From Carnobacterium viridans (GTDB taxonomy: Bacteria; Bacillota; Bacilli; Lactobacillales; Carnobacteriaceae): 64,000 nt of DNA. Shown piece by piece: positions 10,143 through 19,770 of the stretch. The translations under genes were made by a program, and so were the position numbers. A model generated the notes under the pieces. It saw only the letters and a program-made list of their open reading frames with translations. It searched no databases and was not told the origin of the DNA. Where the stretch lies: contig NZ_FNJW01000008.1 of assembly GCF_900102725.1 (NCBI RefSeq), forward strand, positions 310,001 to 374,000, in the 5' to 3' direction. Every line of letters begins with the position of its first letter. The first letter of the stretch is position 1.

Positions 10143-10241
10143 GTTATTCCTCCTTTTTATATCTGCTTACTTCATTAATAGTATACAAGAACCCTCAACT
10201 AAACAACAATAAATCACTTAAAAAATGATGAAATCAAGAAC

Positions 10242-10271
10242 TTGATTAAGCTGTAGCAAATGCGTTATACT
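10242..10271 (+). promoter_or_regulatory. Promoter of zur
   Basis: TTGATT at 10242-10247 and TATACT at 10266-10271 with an 18-base spacer, 43 bases before the start codon. I see no clear Zur palindrome overlapping it. Confidence 0.6.
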
Positions 10272-10313
10272 ATGTGATGGTAATTGGATCATGTAAAGGA
10301 GGCGACCACTTAT

Positions 10314-10727
10314 ATGACAGCAGTTGAACAAGCAATTAAAACGTTGAAAGAACACGGATATAAATATACAGATAAACGTGAAAACATGTTATCCGTATTT
10401 GCAGCTGAAAATCGATATCTAACTGCAAAAGAAGTACAACTTGGTTTGAAAGAAAGATACCCTTCTATCAGTTACGATACGATTTATCGAAACATTTATA
10501 CCTTTGTAGAATTAGAGGTACTTGAAGAAACTGAATTAAACGGAGAAAAAATGTTCCGTTTTGGGTGTAAACACACTGGACACCATCATCATTTTATTTG
10601 TACAAATTGTGGAAAAACAAAACAAATCGAAATGTGCCCAATGAATTTCTTTGAAACTCAACTAAACGGGTGCCAGATTGAATCCCATCGATTTGAAATT
10701 TTTGGAAAATGTGAAAATTGTTCTTAA
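10314..10727 (+). CDS. zur: Fur-family metalloregulator, Zur-like
   Basis: A Fur-family repressor of 137 residues, starting at ATG 10314 after a strong AAAGGAGG site (a TTG 30 bases earlier lies before that site). The winged-helix part contains LTAKEVQLGLKERYPSISYD and TIYRNIYTFVELEVLEE. The metal-binding region KHTGHHHHFICTNCGKTKQIEM has a histidine-rich run and the first CxxC; the second, CENC, ends the protein, giving a structural Cys4 zinc site. The histidine-rich run and GKTKQIEMCPM resemble Zur rather than PerR; Fur cannot be fully excluded. Confidence 0.82.
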   Translation: MTAVEQAIKTLKEHGYKYTDKRENMLSVFAAENRYLTAKEVQLGLKERYPSISYDTIYRNIYTFVELEVLEETELNGEKMFRFGCKHTGHHHHFICTNCGKTKQIEMCPMNFFETQLNGCQIESHRFEIFGKCENCS

Positions 10728-10740
10728 TAAATGGTATTAA

Positions 10741-10762
10741 AAGCAAAAAACTGCTTATTTTT
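10741..10762 (+). terminator. Weak terminator after zur
   Basis: AAGCA and TGCTT form a short stem before ATTTTTTA. Only five pairs, so low confidence. Confidence 0.4.
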
Positions 10763-10785
10763 TATTAAAATATGGAAATGTTGTA

Positions 10786-10814
10786 TTGACGTAAAAAAAT
10801 ACATTCGATATAAT
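10786..10814 (+). promoter_or_regulatory. Promoter of rpsU
   Basis: TTGACG at 10786-10791 and a perfect TATAAT at 10809-10814 with the ideal 17-base spacer. It leaves an untranslated leader of about 85 bases before rpsU and probably also transcribes yqeY. Confidence 0.85.
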
Positions 10815-10904
10815 AAGGAAGGACAGTGTTTAAGAATACAGTAATTTTATTAATGTGTTCTAAAATAACAGTTACTTTTTCAAGCACGGAGGGAGGGAAT
10901 TTAT

Positions 10905-11078
10905 ATGTCAAAAACAGTTATTAAGAAAAATGAATCTCTTGATGATGCTCTTCGTCGCTTTAAACGTTCCGTTTCAAAAACAGGTACTTTACAAGAAGCT
11001 CGCAAACGCGAATTCTATGAAAAACCAAGTGTGAAACGTAAGAAAAAATCTGAAGCTGCTAGAAAACGTAAATTCTAG
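10905..11078 (+). CDS. rpsU: 30S ribosomal protein S21
   Basis: A 57-residue, very basic protein beginning [20 protein letters not shown] and ending ARKRKF, the S21 signature; it binds the 30S platform and assists initiation. A GGAGGG site lies at 10890-10895. It is followed after 35 bases by yqeY, the order usual in Firmicutes. Confidence 0.96.
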   Translation: MSKTVIKKNESLDDALRRFKRSVSKTGTLQEARKREFYEKPSVKRKKKSEAARKRKF

Positions 11079-11113
11079 TAAAAAAAGCTTTTAGAATTGA
11101 GGGTGGGAAAGTC

Positions 11114-11560
11114 TTGTCACTTTTAGAAACCATTAATGACGACATTAAAACTGCGATGAAAGCCAAAGATAAAGAATCTTTAGCTGTTCTACGTATGTTA
11201 AAAGCTGCATTGCAAAATGATCAAATCAGCAAAGGTAATGAATTAAGTGAGGATGAAGAGTTAACAGTTCTTTCTCGCGAAATGAAACAACGTCGTGAAT
11301 CTCTTGCGGAGTTTAAAGAAGCTGGTCGAGAAGACTTAGTGGAACAAACTGAAGCAGCTATGCACCTCGTTGGTAACTATTTACCTCAGCAACTTTCTAT
11401 AAACGAACTTAAAGCGATTATTCAAGAAGCTATTACTAAAGTAGATGCTAAGTCTATGAAAGATTTTGGAAAAGTTATGGGAGTTGTTGTGCCTTTAACA
11501 AAAGGTAAAGCAGACGGTAACGAAGTCAATCGATTAGTAAAAGAACTTTTGAATGCATAA
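11114..11560 (+). CDS. yqeY: GatB/YqeY-domain protein
   Basis: Starts with TTG after GAGGGTGGG at 11099-11107. The 148 residues are the stand-alone YqeY domain, related to the tRNA-binding tail of GatB: an N-terminal helical part (NDDIKTAMKAKDKESLAVLR) and a C-terminal part (DFGKVMGVVVPLTKGKADGN). Family members may take part in tRNA-dependent amide transfer, but the cellular role is not established. Cotranscribed with rpsU by position; a strong terminator follows. Confidence 0.9.
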   Translation: MSLLETINDDIKTAMKAKDKESLAVLRMLKAALQNDQISKGNELSEDEELTVLSREMKQRRESLAEFKEAGREDLVEQTEAAMHLVGNYLPQQLSINELKAIIQEAITKVDAKSMKDFGKVMGVVVPLTKGKADGNEVNRLVKELLNA

Positions 11561-11580
11561 AGGATAAGCGATTATCCGTT

Positions 11581-11625
11581 AAAAAAGATAAAGTTAAGAT
11601 AATTCTTAACTTTATCTTTTTTTTT
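11581..11625 (+). terminator. Terminator after yqeY
   Basis: A 17-pair stem, AAAAGATAAAGTTAAGA with its complement, has a four-base loop and is followed by a T-run. Very strong and possibly bidirectional. Confidence 0.93.
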
Positions 11626-11653
11626 GCTCTTAAGGTTTAAGATGTGAATTTTT

Positions 11654-11909
11654 AGCTCTTCGTTAAATATGGTGTTGATAGAATAAAATAAAATTTCTTC
11701 TGGAATAGACGGGTTTGCTTGTGGAGAGCCAAGGGAACGTCTGAAGCCAGTAGTCTTCAGAGCTTTCAAGCCTTAAACAAAGCGTAATCGCCAACGCGCT
11801 AACGCTTTGTAATTCGCATTGAATCCAATGCAAGCTACAAGCAAACCTTATTCCTCCAGAAATATCTTATAACTAAATTAACTGAGCTATCAATACTAAA
11901 AAAGTATAC
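11654..11909 (+). repeat. Mosaic intergenic repeat, copy B
   Basis: Left arm: AGCTCTTCGTTAAATA, then GGTGTTGATAG, TTTCTTCTGGAATAGACGGG and GCTTGTGGAGAGCC. Right arm: GCTACAAGCAAACC, ATTCCTCCAGAAAT, GAGCTATCAATACTAAA. The two arms are imperfect inverted repeats of each other. The centre differs from copies D and E and contains AAGCGTAATCGCCAACGCGCTAACGCTT-type sequence that can pair internally. It fills most of the gap between yqeY and phoH; nothing else is seen there. No open reading frame convinces. Confidence 0.85.
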
Positions 11910-12002
11910 AGCTGAATCTTTATCTAAGAAGGAAAGCTTCATTTTAAACAAAAAATGTGCTATTCTTTAAATGATAGAAAGAAGAAGGAGAGTGTTGTTT
12001 GG

Positions 12003-13028
12003 TTGACTAACTTGACGAATGAAACACGTTTAGTAAATTTGAAAAATGAAAATGCTACAGCTATTCTATTTGGTACTCAAGATAAACATTTAACGTTATT
12101 AGAAGAATCAATGGAAGTTATCATTAACAGCCGTGGAAGCCATCTGGAAATTATTGGCTCTGAAGAAAACACAGCTATAGTTGAGGAAATTCTTAATCAA
12201 TTAGAAGAGTTGATCAAACGCTCCATTCAAATTGGACCATCAGATGTGATTACTGCCATCAAGATGGCTAAAAAGAATACATTGCAGTTTTTTATCAGCA
12301 TGTATGAAGAAGAAATTGGGAAAGATCATGGCGGCAAACCAATACGAGCAAAAACATTTGGTCAACGTCAATATATTCAATCCATTAAAAAAAATGATAT
12401 TACTTTTGGTATCGGCCCAGCTGGGACAGGTAAAACTTATTTAGCTGTTGTCATGGCAGTTGCTGCTATGAAAAAAGGGGAAGTGAAAAAAATCGTTTTG
12501 ACTCGTCCGGCTGTTGAAGCAGGCGAAAATCTTGGTTTTTTACCTGGAGACTTAAAGGAAAAAGTTGATCCGTATCTGCGCCCAATCTATGATGCATTAT
12601 ATAGTGTGTTTGGCTTGGAGCACACTACTCGTTTGATGGATCGCAATGTTATTGAAATTGCTCCATTAGCCTATATGAGAGGACGTACCTTGGAAGATTC
12701 TTTTGTTATATTAGATGAAGCACAAAATACGACAAAAGCTCAAATGAAAATGTTTTTGACTCGTCTTGGTTTTGGTTCTAAAATGATTGTAAATGGAGAT
12801 GTTACTCAGATAGATTTGCCTAGAGGAGCTATCAGCGGATTGGTCCATGCTGAAAAAGTATTGCACAAAGTTAAAGGGATTGATTTTGTGCAATTTGATT
12901 CGAATGATGTCGTGCGTCATCCAGTAGTTGCAAGCATTATAAATGCTTATAGCGAAGAAAAAACAATGGGCGAAATCAAAAAAGATGAAACCGAAAAACT
13001 GAGTTCTGAAAAAAAGAATAGGAAGTGA
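12003..13028 (+). CDS. phoH: PhoH-family ATPase
   Basis: A PhoH-like P-loop ATPase, in bacteria linked to RNA metabolism and phosphate starvation. I place the start at TTG 12003 after AGAAGGAG, giving 341 residues; an in-frame ATG at 11955 has no ribosome site. Walker A is GIGPAGTGKTYLAV near residue 138, and Walker B FVILDEAQNTT near 234. An N-terminal segment resembles a KH-like RNA-binding domain. It begins the conserved run phoH-pgpH-ybeY-dgkA-cdd-era, only four bases before pgpH. The proximity to the endoribonuclease YbeY supports an RNA role. Confidence 0.9.
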   Translation: MTNLTNETRLVNLKNENATAILFGTQDKHLTLLEESMEVIINSRGSHLEIIGSEENTAIVEEILNQLEELIKRSIQIGPSDVITAIKMAKKNTLQFFISMYEEEIGKDHGGKPIRAKTFGQRQYIQSIKKNDITFGIGPAGTGKTYLAVVMAVAAMKKGEVKKIVLTRPAVEAGENLGFLPGDLKEKVDPYLRPIYDALYSVFGLEHTTRLMDRNVIEIAPLAYMRGRTLEDSFVILDEAQNTTKAQMKMFLTRLGFGSKMIVNGDVTQIDLPRGAISGLVHAEKVLHKVKGIDFVQFDSNDVVRHPVVASIINAYSEEKTMGEIKKDETEKLSSEKKNRK

Positions 13029-13032
13029 ATGA

Positions 13033-15237
13033 ATGCGAAGAAACTTAATACGCCTTCAGAAAAAATTGGGCAAGCTATATATTCCTTCTATTCTTTTGCT
13101 TACTTCTGTGATTTTATTTTTTATCATGTACAGCACTGTTAAACCCACTGCTTTAGATATTGAGTTGTTTCAAGTGGCAGATGAGACCATACGTGCCAAT
13201 GCAACTGTAGAAGATACAGAAAAGACAAAAGAAAATAAAGAAACTGTCGCATCAACAGTTTCTCCCGTATACACATATAACCCAGACTTGAAGGATATTC
13301 AAACATCAAAAGTAGAAATTTTATTTGCTACGATAGATGAAGTGATTCAAGAATCAGATAAAAAATATGATGCTGACCTAAAAGAAGCAAGAAAAAAAGC
13401 TACCGAAGGCGATCCTGAGATAAGTGCTGAGAAATTGTCAGAGATAAAGGTATCTGAATTATCAGAAGAAGAGATGCTGAGGTTATTTAAAGAAAAATTA
13501 TCTAATTTAGACGATGCTACAAAAGAATTTATTGATATGCTTCCAGATTGGGCTGTTTCAGATTTGTTGTCTACGAATGAAGCAACCTTATCAGGTATGA
13601 GAGAATCAATTATTTCTGTGATATCACAATTCATGACTCACCCTATTAAAAGTGAAGAAGTAAGTGAAATTAAAGTAGAAGCCAATAACAGCTTGGATTA
13701 TTCTGATTTAGACTCAAATAACCAACGCATCGCAAGCCTAATCATCGATAATGCCATTGTTGAAAATAATACCTATAATGCAAATGCTACCGAGCAAAAG
13801 AAAATTGAAGAAATGGCGAATGTTCCTCCTTCGCTAATTTTGCAAGGGCAGGTAATCGTTCAAGAAGGACATGTTGTTGACAGCAATGATATGCATCAGC
13901 TTGAATTATTAGGTGTTCTAGACAATTCTTTTTCAAAGCAATCTTTATATGGTTTGATCGTCTTGATCTTTACGCAAGCGTTGCTTTTATATTATTTAGG
14001 TAAATCTAGAAAAATTGACAGAATCGAACATGGACGTCAAATTACGTTTTATTCTATTATTATGATCGTTTCGTTAGTGCTGATGAAAAGCTTGCAGCTG
14101 CTTCAAAGTTCAGATATCGATTACATCGGTTTATTGTATCCAGCTGCTTTAGCTTCAACGTTATTGACGGCATTTGGGTCACGTCGTTTTGGAATATTGG
14201 CCAATGGATTTACAGCTGCATTTTCTATCTTTATTTTCAGCCCAGAATCAGGCACTAGTTTCAGCATCATATTAGTCCTGTTCTACCTATTGAGCGGTAT
14301 GATGGGGACAATGATTACACGAACTAAAATTACCAACCAATTCTGGTCTAGTTTTATTTGGGTCACTGTATTCAATGCTTTGTTTATCAGTTCATTTATT
14401 TTATACTTAAATATGCACTTTTGGTCGCAACAAGTTTTTCTAATGATTTTCTATGCTCTCTTGAGTGGAGTCATTTCTTACTTACTAGCTGTACTTCTAT
14501 CGCCGTATATTGAGGTTTTATTTGAAGAGAATGCCGTATTGACGTTAACTGAATTGTCTAATCCGAATAGCCCCTTGCTAAAAGAACTGCTGACAAAAGC
14601 TCCGGGGACCTATCATCATAGTTTGATGGTAGCGAACTTAAGCGCAAATGCAGTCGGGGCTATAGGAGGAGATTCCTTATTTGCTCGAGTAGCTTGTTAC
14701 TATCATGATGTTGGCAAATTGCGTCATTCAATCTTTTTTGTGGAAAATTTGCCGCCTGGGATGGAAAATCCACACAATTTATTAACCCCTTTTGAAAGCA
14801 AAGAAATTATTTTTGGACATGTTAGTGAAGGAGTCAAAATGCTTAAAGCGGCTAAAATGCCTCAATCGATTATTGATATCTGTGCTCAGCATCATGGGAC
14901 AACCCTTATGAAATATTTTTATGTTACGGCTAAAGAGAAAGATGAATCTGTACTTGAAAGTGACTTTAGGTATCCAGGACCAAAACCGCAAACAAAAGAA
15001 GCAGCTGTCATCAATATTGCAGATAGTGCTGAGGCAGCTGTAAGGTCTATGTCGCATCCGACTAAAGAATCGATTGAAAAGTTCGTTCATCATTTAATTA
15101 ATGGAAGAATCACAGATGGTCAATTTGATGAATGTTCGATTTCTTTACGTGAATTGAAAGTAGTTGAAAAAGCGATTTGTGAAGGATTGAATGGTACGTT
15201 CCATTCGAGGATTGAATACCCTACATTGACTAAGTAA
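13033..15237 (+). CDS. pgpH: Cyclic di-AMP phosphodiesterase PgpH (7TM-HD)
   Basis: Degrades the second messenger c-di-AMP. The 734-residue protein has an N-terminal transmembrane segment (about 15-35), a large extracytoplasmic 7TMR-HDED region to about residue 300, a block of seven hydrophobic helices (about 305-495) and a cytoplasmic HD domain with HHSLMVANLSANA and CYYHDVGKLRHS (HD pair near residue 559), plus QHHGTTLM. This order is that of Listeria/Bacillus PgpH (YqfF). c-di-AMP controls potassium and osmolyte balance and wall stress. Within the phoH-era operon. Confidence 0.92.
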   Translation: MRRNLIRLQKKLGKLYIPSILLLTSVILFFIMYSTVKPTALDIELFQVADETIRANATVEDTEKTKENKETVASTVSPVYTYNPDLKDIQTSKVEILFATIDEVIQESDKKYDADLKEARKKATEGDPEISAEKLSEIKVSELSEEEMLRLFKEKLSNLDDATKEFIDMLPDWAVSDLLSTNEATLSGMRESIISVISQFMTHPIKSEEVSEIKVEANNSLDYSDLDSNNQRIASLIIDNAIVENNTYNANATEQKKIEEMANVPPSLILQGQVIVQEGHVVDSNDMHQLELLGVLDNSFSKQSLYGLIVLIFTQALLLYYLGKSRKIDRIEHGRQITFYSIIMIVSLVLMKSLQLLQSSDIDYIGLLYPAALASTLLTAFGSRRFGILANGFTAAFSIFIFSPESGTSFSIILVLFYLLSGMMGTMITRTKITNQFWSSFIWVTVFNALFISSFILYLNMHFWSQQVFLMIFYALLSGVISYLLAVLLSPYIEVLFEENAVLTLTELSNPNSPLLKELLTKAPGTYHHSLMVANLSANAVGAIGGDSLFARVACYYHDVGKLRHSIFFVENLPPGMENPHNLLTPFESKEIIFGHVSEGVKMLKAAKMPQSIIDICAQHHGTTLMKYFYVTAKEKDESVLESDFRYPGPKPQTKEAAVINIADSAEAAVRSMSHPTKESIEKFVHHLINGRITDGQFDECSISLRELKVVEKAICEGLNGTFHSRIEYPTLTK

Positions 15238-15288
15238 TACCAGGTGAGGGGTACAATTGTGGGATAAAAAAGGAGTGAGATAGGACTT

Positions 15289-15765
15289 ATGGAGTTAGAT
15301 TTATATGATGAAACCAATAAAATTACTACTGAACAAAATGAATTAATCCAGTCGTTATTGGAATTTGCTGGAAATCATTTAGAATTGCCAAGGGATACTG
15401 AGATGTCAGTGACATTTGTTGATGATGAAAACAGTCAAAAAATCAATAAGACCTATCGTGGAAAAGATCAACCGACTGACGTCATCAGTTTTGCTATTGA
15501 AGATGAAGTAGAAGACGAATTAATGATCAACTTTGATACTTTAGAAGAGCCAATGCCAAGAAATATTGGCGATATTATTATTTCTGTTGATAAAACCGCA
15601 AGCCAAGCCGATGAATATGGACATTCTTTTGATCGAGAATTAGGATTTTTGGCCTTACATGGATTCTTGCATTTGAATGGGTACGATCACATGACCCCCG
15701 AAGATGAAAAAGAAATGTTTGGATTGCAGAAAGAGATATTGGAAGCCTATGGACTTAAAAGATAA
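15289..15765 (+). CDS. ybeY: Endoribonuclease YbeY (rRNA maturation)
   Basis: Zinc-dependent endoribonuclease required for 16S rRNA 3'-end maturation and ribosome quality control. The 158-residue protein ends with the family metal motif HGFLHLNGYDHMTPEDE (three histidines near 124-134). DQPTDVISFA near residue 62 is also conserved. A GGAGTGAGA site precedes the ATG. Its last codons overlap the start of dgkA by 17 bases, which implies translational coupling. Confidence 0.95.
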   Translation: MELDLYDETNKITTEQNELIQSLLEFAGNHLELPRDTEMSVTFVDDENSQKINKTYRGKDQPTDVISFAIEDEVEDELMINFDTLEEPMPRNIGDIIISVDKTASQADEYGHSFDRELGFLALHGFLHLNGYDHMTPEDEKEMFGLQKEILEAYGLKR

Positions 15766-16144
15766 ACAGGAAGTAGTGAAAAACTCTAGATTTTTAGATT
15801 CCTTTAAATTTGCATTTAAAGGAGTTCTAACTGTATTTCAAGAAGAGCGGAATATGCGTTCTCATATTGTGATTGGTTCAATCGTCTTAGTGTTGTGCCT
15901 GTTCCTTAATTTAGCTGTCAATGAATGGTTATGGGTTATTTTTAGTATATCTCTAGTGATCATAATGGAAGTTTGGAATACAGTCATTGAAAATGTGGTT
16001 GATTTAGCTGCTGGAGAACGGTACCACCCTTTGGCAAAGAAAGCGAAAGACATGGCTGCAGCAGCTGTTCTGATGACAGCGGGATTTTCTGTTGTAGTAG
16101 CAGCTATTATTATATTACCTAAATTATGGCAAAAATTATTTTAA
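15749..16144 (+). CDS. dgkA: Undecaprenol/diacylglycerol kinase
   Basis: Small integral membrane lipid kinase; Gram-positive members phosphorylate undecaprenol to recycle the lipid carrier of cell wall synthesis. I chose the ATG at 15749, inside the end of ybeY, because the 131-residue product then fits the family (MDLKDKQEVVKNS). Motifs: FAFKGVLTVFQEERNMRSH and EVWNTVIENVVDLAAGERYH. Three hydrophobic helices are visible. Lies between ybeY and cdd in the usual Firmicutes order. Confidence 0.92.
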   Translation: MDLKDKQEVVKNSRFLDSFKFAFKGVLTVFQEERNMRSHIVIGSIVLVLCLFLNLAVNEWLWVIFSISLVIIMEVWNTVIENVVDLAAGERYHPLAKKAKDMAAAAVLMTAGFSVVVAAIIILPKLWQKLF

Positions 16145-16569
<425 letters not shown>

Positions 16570-16570
<1 letters not shown>

Positions 16571-17478
16571 TGAAAAATACAAATGAGCACAAATCGGGTT
16601 TTGTTTCTATAGTGGGACGTCCAAATGTTGGTAAATCAACGTTGTTAAATAGAATAGTAGGACAAAAAATAGCAATCATGAGTGATAAAGCTCAAACAAC
16701 AAGAAATAAAATTCAAGGGATCTACACGACTCCAGAATCGCAAATCGTATTTATTGATACTCCTGGTATTCATAAACCCAAACATCGTCTAGGGGATTTC
16801 ATGGTAGATTCAGCTTTTAGTGCTTTTAGAGAAGTTGATGTGATTTTATTTATGGTGAATATTGCAGAAAAACGCGGTCCTGGAGATAACTTTATCATGG
16901 AAAAACTAAAAACAGTAAAAAGTCCCGTGTTTTTAGTTTTGAATAAAATTGATAAAATACATCCAGATCAATTACTGCCGATTATCGAAGATTACCGTTC
17001 ATTAGTAGATTTTGCACAAGTTATTCCGATTTCAGCCTCTGAAGGAAACAATGTAGATACACTGTTAGAGGAAATTACAAAATATCTACCAACTGGACCT
17101 CAATTCTACCCGGAAGATCAAGTGACCGATCATCCCGAATACTTTATCGTTTCTGAATTGATTCGTGAGAAAGTTTTAGAGTTGACTAGAGAAGAAGTTC
17201 CTCATTCTGTGGCGGTAGTAGTAGAAAGTATGCAACGCAACGAACTGGGGAAAGTTCAAGTTCATGCAGCGATCATTGTAGAACGTTCAAGTCAAAAAGG
17301 GATTATTATTGGCAAAGGCGGAAAAATGCTGAAAGATATTGGCATCCGTGCGAGAAGAGATATCGAAGTATTGTTGGGAGACAAAATTTACCTTGATCTT
17401 TGGGTAAAAGTTCAAAAAGATTGGCGCGATCGTCAAACGAATTTACAAGACTATGGTTACCGCAAAGATGATTATTAA
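16570..17478 (+). CDS. era: GTPase Era
   Basis: Essential GTPase that binds 16S rRNA and helps 30S assembly. The 302 residues start with the G domain: G1 [12 protein letters not shown] (residues 16-27), G3 [11 protein letters not shown]4 NKID. The C-terminal KH domain contains [20 protein letters not shown] and ends [12 protein letters not shown]. Starts on the last base of the cdd stop and closes the phoH-to-era run, followed by a terminator. Confidence 0.97.
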
Positions 17479-17495
17479 GTAGCATGAACCAACTA

Positions 17496-17530
17496 AAAAA
17501 ACAAACCATATTTTTATGGTTTGTTTTTTT
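17496..17530 (+). terminator. Terminator after era
   Basis: AAAAACAAACCATA pairs with TATGGTTTGTTTTT around a T loop and ends in T. Strong intrinsic terminator between era and recO. Confidence 0.92.
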
Positions 17531-17563
17531 AAGCGGAGATTGTAACTCGTAGGAGGATTCTAA

Positions 17564-18379
17564 ATGGCTCAAGTAGAAGAAGTAGAAGGCATTGTGTTAT
17601 CTGTGCGAAATCATCGCGAAAATGATCAATTAGTTAAATTATTTACGAATCGCTTTGGCAAGAGAATGTTTTTTGTTAAAGGAACCAGGAAACAAAAGAA
17701 CAAACTTAGAACCGCGGTATTGCCATTTACGAAAGCGACGTATATTGCGGATATTCGTGATACTGGACTTTGTTTTATAAGAGATGCAAAAGAAGTTGAT
17801 CAGTATAAAAGTATGCAAACCGATATTTTTTTAAATGCTTATGCAACGTATATTTTAAATTTAGCTGATGCAGCTTTAGACGATGGAATTGTGGATAGTA
17901 CGTTATTTCATAAAATAGACCGGTGTTTAACCGAAATTGATGAAGAAACGGATCCTGAAATCGTGGTAAATATATTTGAAATCCAAATTCTCCCATACTT
18001 TGGTGTTTCGCCTGAATTAAGAGGCTGCCGTGTATGCGGAAATACAGAGGGACCTTTTGATTACTCAGGCAGTTATGGTGGATTGTTATGCCAAAATCAT
18101 TGGCATTTAGATCGCCATCGTTACCATGCAAGCAGAAGAGCAATTCATTTTGTTCGTTTGTTTTCAGTAGTCTCATTGGATCAACTAGGTACTATTACAG
18201 TTAAAGAAGAAACAAAACGAGAAATCAGAACGTTGATTGATCTTATCTATGAAGAGTCCGTTGGAATCAAGTTGAAAAGTAAAAAATTTATCGACCAAAT
18301 GTATACCTGGGGTAACCTCCTAATAGATAAAAGAGTTCCTCCGAATGAAGCACCAGATAAGAATGAAAGTAATGATTGA
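17564..18379 (+). CDS. recO: DNA repair protein RecO
   Basis: Loads RecA onto SSB-coated DNA and anneals strands in the RecFOR pathway. Length 271. The N-terminal OB fold is recognisable in EGIVLSVRNHRENDQLVKLF; a zinc finger follows at CRVCG (near residue 156) with CQNH as the second pair. GGAGG at 17552-17556 precedes the ATG. The gene follows era as in many Firmicutes, but has its own terminator upstream. Its stop codon overlaps the -35 box of the glyQS promoter. Confidence 0.94.
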   Translation: MAQVEEVEGIVLSVRNHRENDQLVKLFTNRFGKRMFFVKGTRKQKNKLRTAVLPFTKATYIADIRDTGLCFIRDAKEVDQYKSMQTDIFLNAYATYILNLADAALDDGIVDSTLFHKIDRCLTEIDEETDPEIVVNIFEIQILPYFGVSPELRGCRVCGNTEGPFDYSGSYGGLLCQNHWHLDRHRYHASRRAIHFVRLFSVVSLDQLGTITVKEETKREIRTLIDLIYEESVGIKLKSKKFIDQMYTWGNLLIDKRVPPNEAPDKNESND

Positions 18380-18405
18380 CAAAAGTTCTTATGACAAGCT
18401 ATGAT
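18376..18405 (+). promoter_or_regulatory. Promoter of glyQS
   Basis: A perfect TTGACA at 18376-18381 overlaps the recO stop codon; TATGAT at 18400-18405 follows after 18 bases. Transcription would start near 18412, at the 5' edge of the T-box. Confidence 0.75.
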
Positions 18406-18411
18406 AGTAAC

Positions 18412-18626
18412 AACTGAATAACCAGCGATGAAAGAAAAGAGTAAAAATTTTACCTCTATAAAAGCGAATTTGGGTTAGTGAAAGCCAAGTATAGAAAAAA
18501 TTTTGAAAGGCCTTCTGGAGCTGTTTACTAAAAGAGATGCTAGTTTTATACAAACTAGAATTAGGGTGGAACCGCGATTGTACTATCGTCCCTATGCTGA
18601 TCAATATCAGCATAGGGACTTTTTTT
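18412..18626 (+). promoter_or_regulatory. T-box leader of glyQS
   Basis: T-box core AGGGTGGAACCGCG at 18563-18576. Stem I base pairs CCAG (18422-18425) with CTGG (18515-18518), and a GGC glycine codon at 18509-18511 sits at the specifier position (GAAAGGCCTTC). The attenuator terminator pairs GTCCCTATGCTGA with TCAGCATAGGGAC (18589-18619) and ends in T. Uncharged tRNA-Gly should switch the leader to antitermination. The family and its glycine specificity agree with the downstream genes. Confidence 0.93.
18589..18626 (+). terminator. Attenuator terminator of the glyQS T-box
   Basis: Perfect 13-pair stem at 18589-18601 and 18607-18619 followed by seven T. Confidence 0.93.
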
Positions 18627-18642
18627 GTCTTATTTTTTAGGG

Positions 18643-18810
18643 CTCTATATTTTTTAGTGTTGATAGCTTAGTTAAATTAGTTGCAGGATATTTCTGGAGG
18701 AATAGGGTTTGGCTTGTAGCTTGCATTGGATTCCATAGCTCTCCACAAGCAAACCCGTCTATTCCAGAAGAAATGTTATTTTCTTCTATCAACACCATTT
18801 GACGAAGAGT
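18643..18810 (-). repeat. Mosaic intergenic repeat, copy C (minimal form)
   Basis: Runs from CTCTATATTTTTTAGTGTTG through TTTCTGGAGGAATAGGG, GCTTGTAGC, GCTCTCCACAAGCAAACCCG, TCTATTCCAGAAG to CTATCAACACC and ends GACGAAGAGT. Both arms are present but almost no centre, so it is essentially one long imperfect inverted repeat. It lies in the transcribed leader between the T-box terminator and glyQ. Confidence 0.85.
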
Positions 18811-18857
18811 ATTTTTTAGTTACCCATTAGGATTTGAAATGAAAAGGAGAATGCGTA

Positions 18858-19769
18858 ATGAAAGAAAACAGTTTAACGTTTCAAGAAATTATATTGACTT
18901 TACAAAACTATTGGTCTGATCAAGGGTGCCTGTTGCTCCAGTCCTATGATACAGAAAAAGGAGCAGGAACAATGAGTCCTTATACGTTTTTACGTGCTAT
19001 TGGGCCTGAACCATGGAATGCAGCTTATGTAGAACCTTCAAGACGTCCAGCAGATGGTCGTTATGGTGAAAATCCAAACCGTTTATTCCAACACCACCAA
19101 TTTCAAGTCGTTATGAAACCTTCACCAGATAACATCCAAGAACTTTATTTAGAAAGTCTTCGCTTACTAGGCATTGATCCTTTAGAACACGATATTCGTT
19201 TCGTGGAAGACAACTGGGAAAATCCTTCTATGGGCTGTGCAGGTCTAGGTTGGGAAGTTTGGTTAGATGGAATGGAAATCACTCAATTTACGTATTTCCA
19301 ACAAGTTGGTGGGTTAGAATGCAATCCTGTAACCAGTGAGATCACATTTGGTTTAGAACGTTTAGCTTCTTACATTCAAGATGTCGACAGTGTGTATGAT
19401 ATTGAATGGACAAAAGGCGTAAAATATGGTGAAATTTTTATTCAGCCTGAATACGAACATTCAAAATACGCTTTTGAAAACAGCAATCAAGAGATGCTTT
19501 TAATGTTATTTAATGAATATGAAAAAGAAGCGACTACTCAAATTGAAGCCGGGTTGGTTCATCCAGCTTATGATTATGTTTTAAAATGTAGCCACACCTT
19601 TAATTTGTTAGACGCAAGAGGGGCCGTTTCGGTTACTGAACGTGCCGGATATCTGGCTCGTATTCGTAAAATGGCTCGTTCGATTGCAAAAGCTTTTGTT
19701 ACCGAACGCGAAAAATTAGGATTCCCTTTGCTTCAAGGTCAATCTATCGAAAACAAGGAGGCAAAATAA
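18858..19769 (+). CDS. glyQ: Glycyl-tRNA synthetase alpha subunit
   Basis: Catalytic subunit of the alpha2-beta2 bacterial glycyl-tRNA synthetase. The 303 residues begin with [20 protein letters not shown] and show motif 2 [20 protein letters not shown] and [28 protein letters not shown] precedes the ATG. It directly precedes glyS (one base between stop and start) and is controlled by the T-box leader. Confidence 0.97.
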   Translation: MKENSLTFQEIILTLQNYWSDQGCLLLQSYDTEKGAGTMSPYTFLRAIGPEPWNAAYVEPSRRPADGRYGENPNRLFQHHQFQVVMKPSPDNIQELYLESLRLLGIDPLEHDIRFVEDNWENPSMGCAGLGWEVWLDGMEITQFTYFQQVGGLECNPVTSEITFGLERLASYIQDVDSVYDIEWTKGVKYGEIFIQPEYEHSKYAFENSNQEMLLMLFNEYEKEATTQIEAGLVHPAYDYVLKCSHTFNLLDARGAVSVTERAGYLARIRKMARSIAKAFVTEREKLGFPLLQGQSIENKEAK

Positions 19770-19770
19770 T

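Noticed and set aside
11572-11769. Minus-strand frame across the yqeY terminator and repeat copy B
   Set aside because: Runs through a terminator hairpin and repeat arm; no family resemblance.
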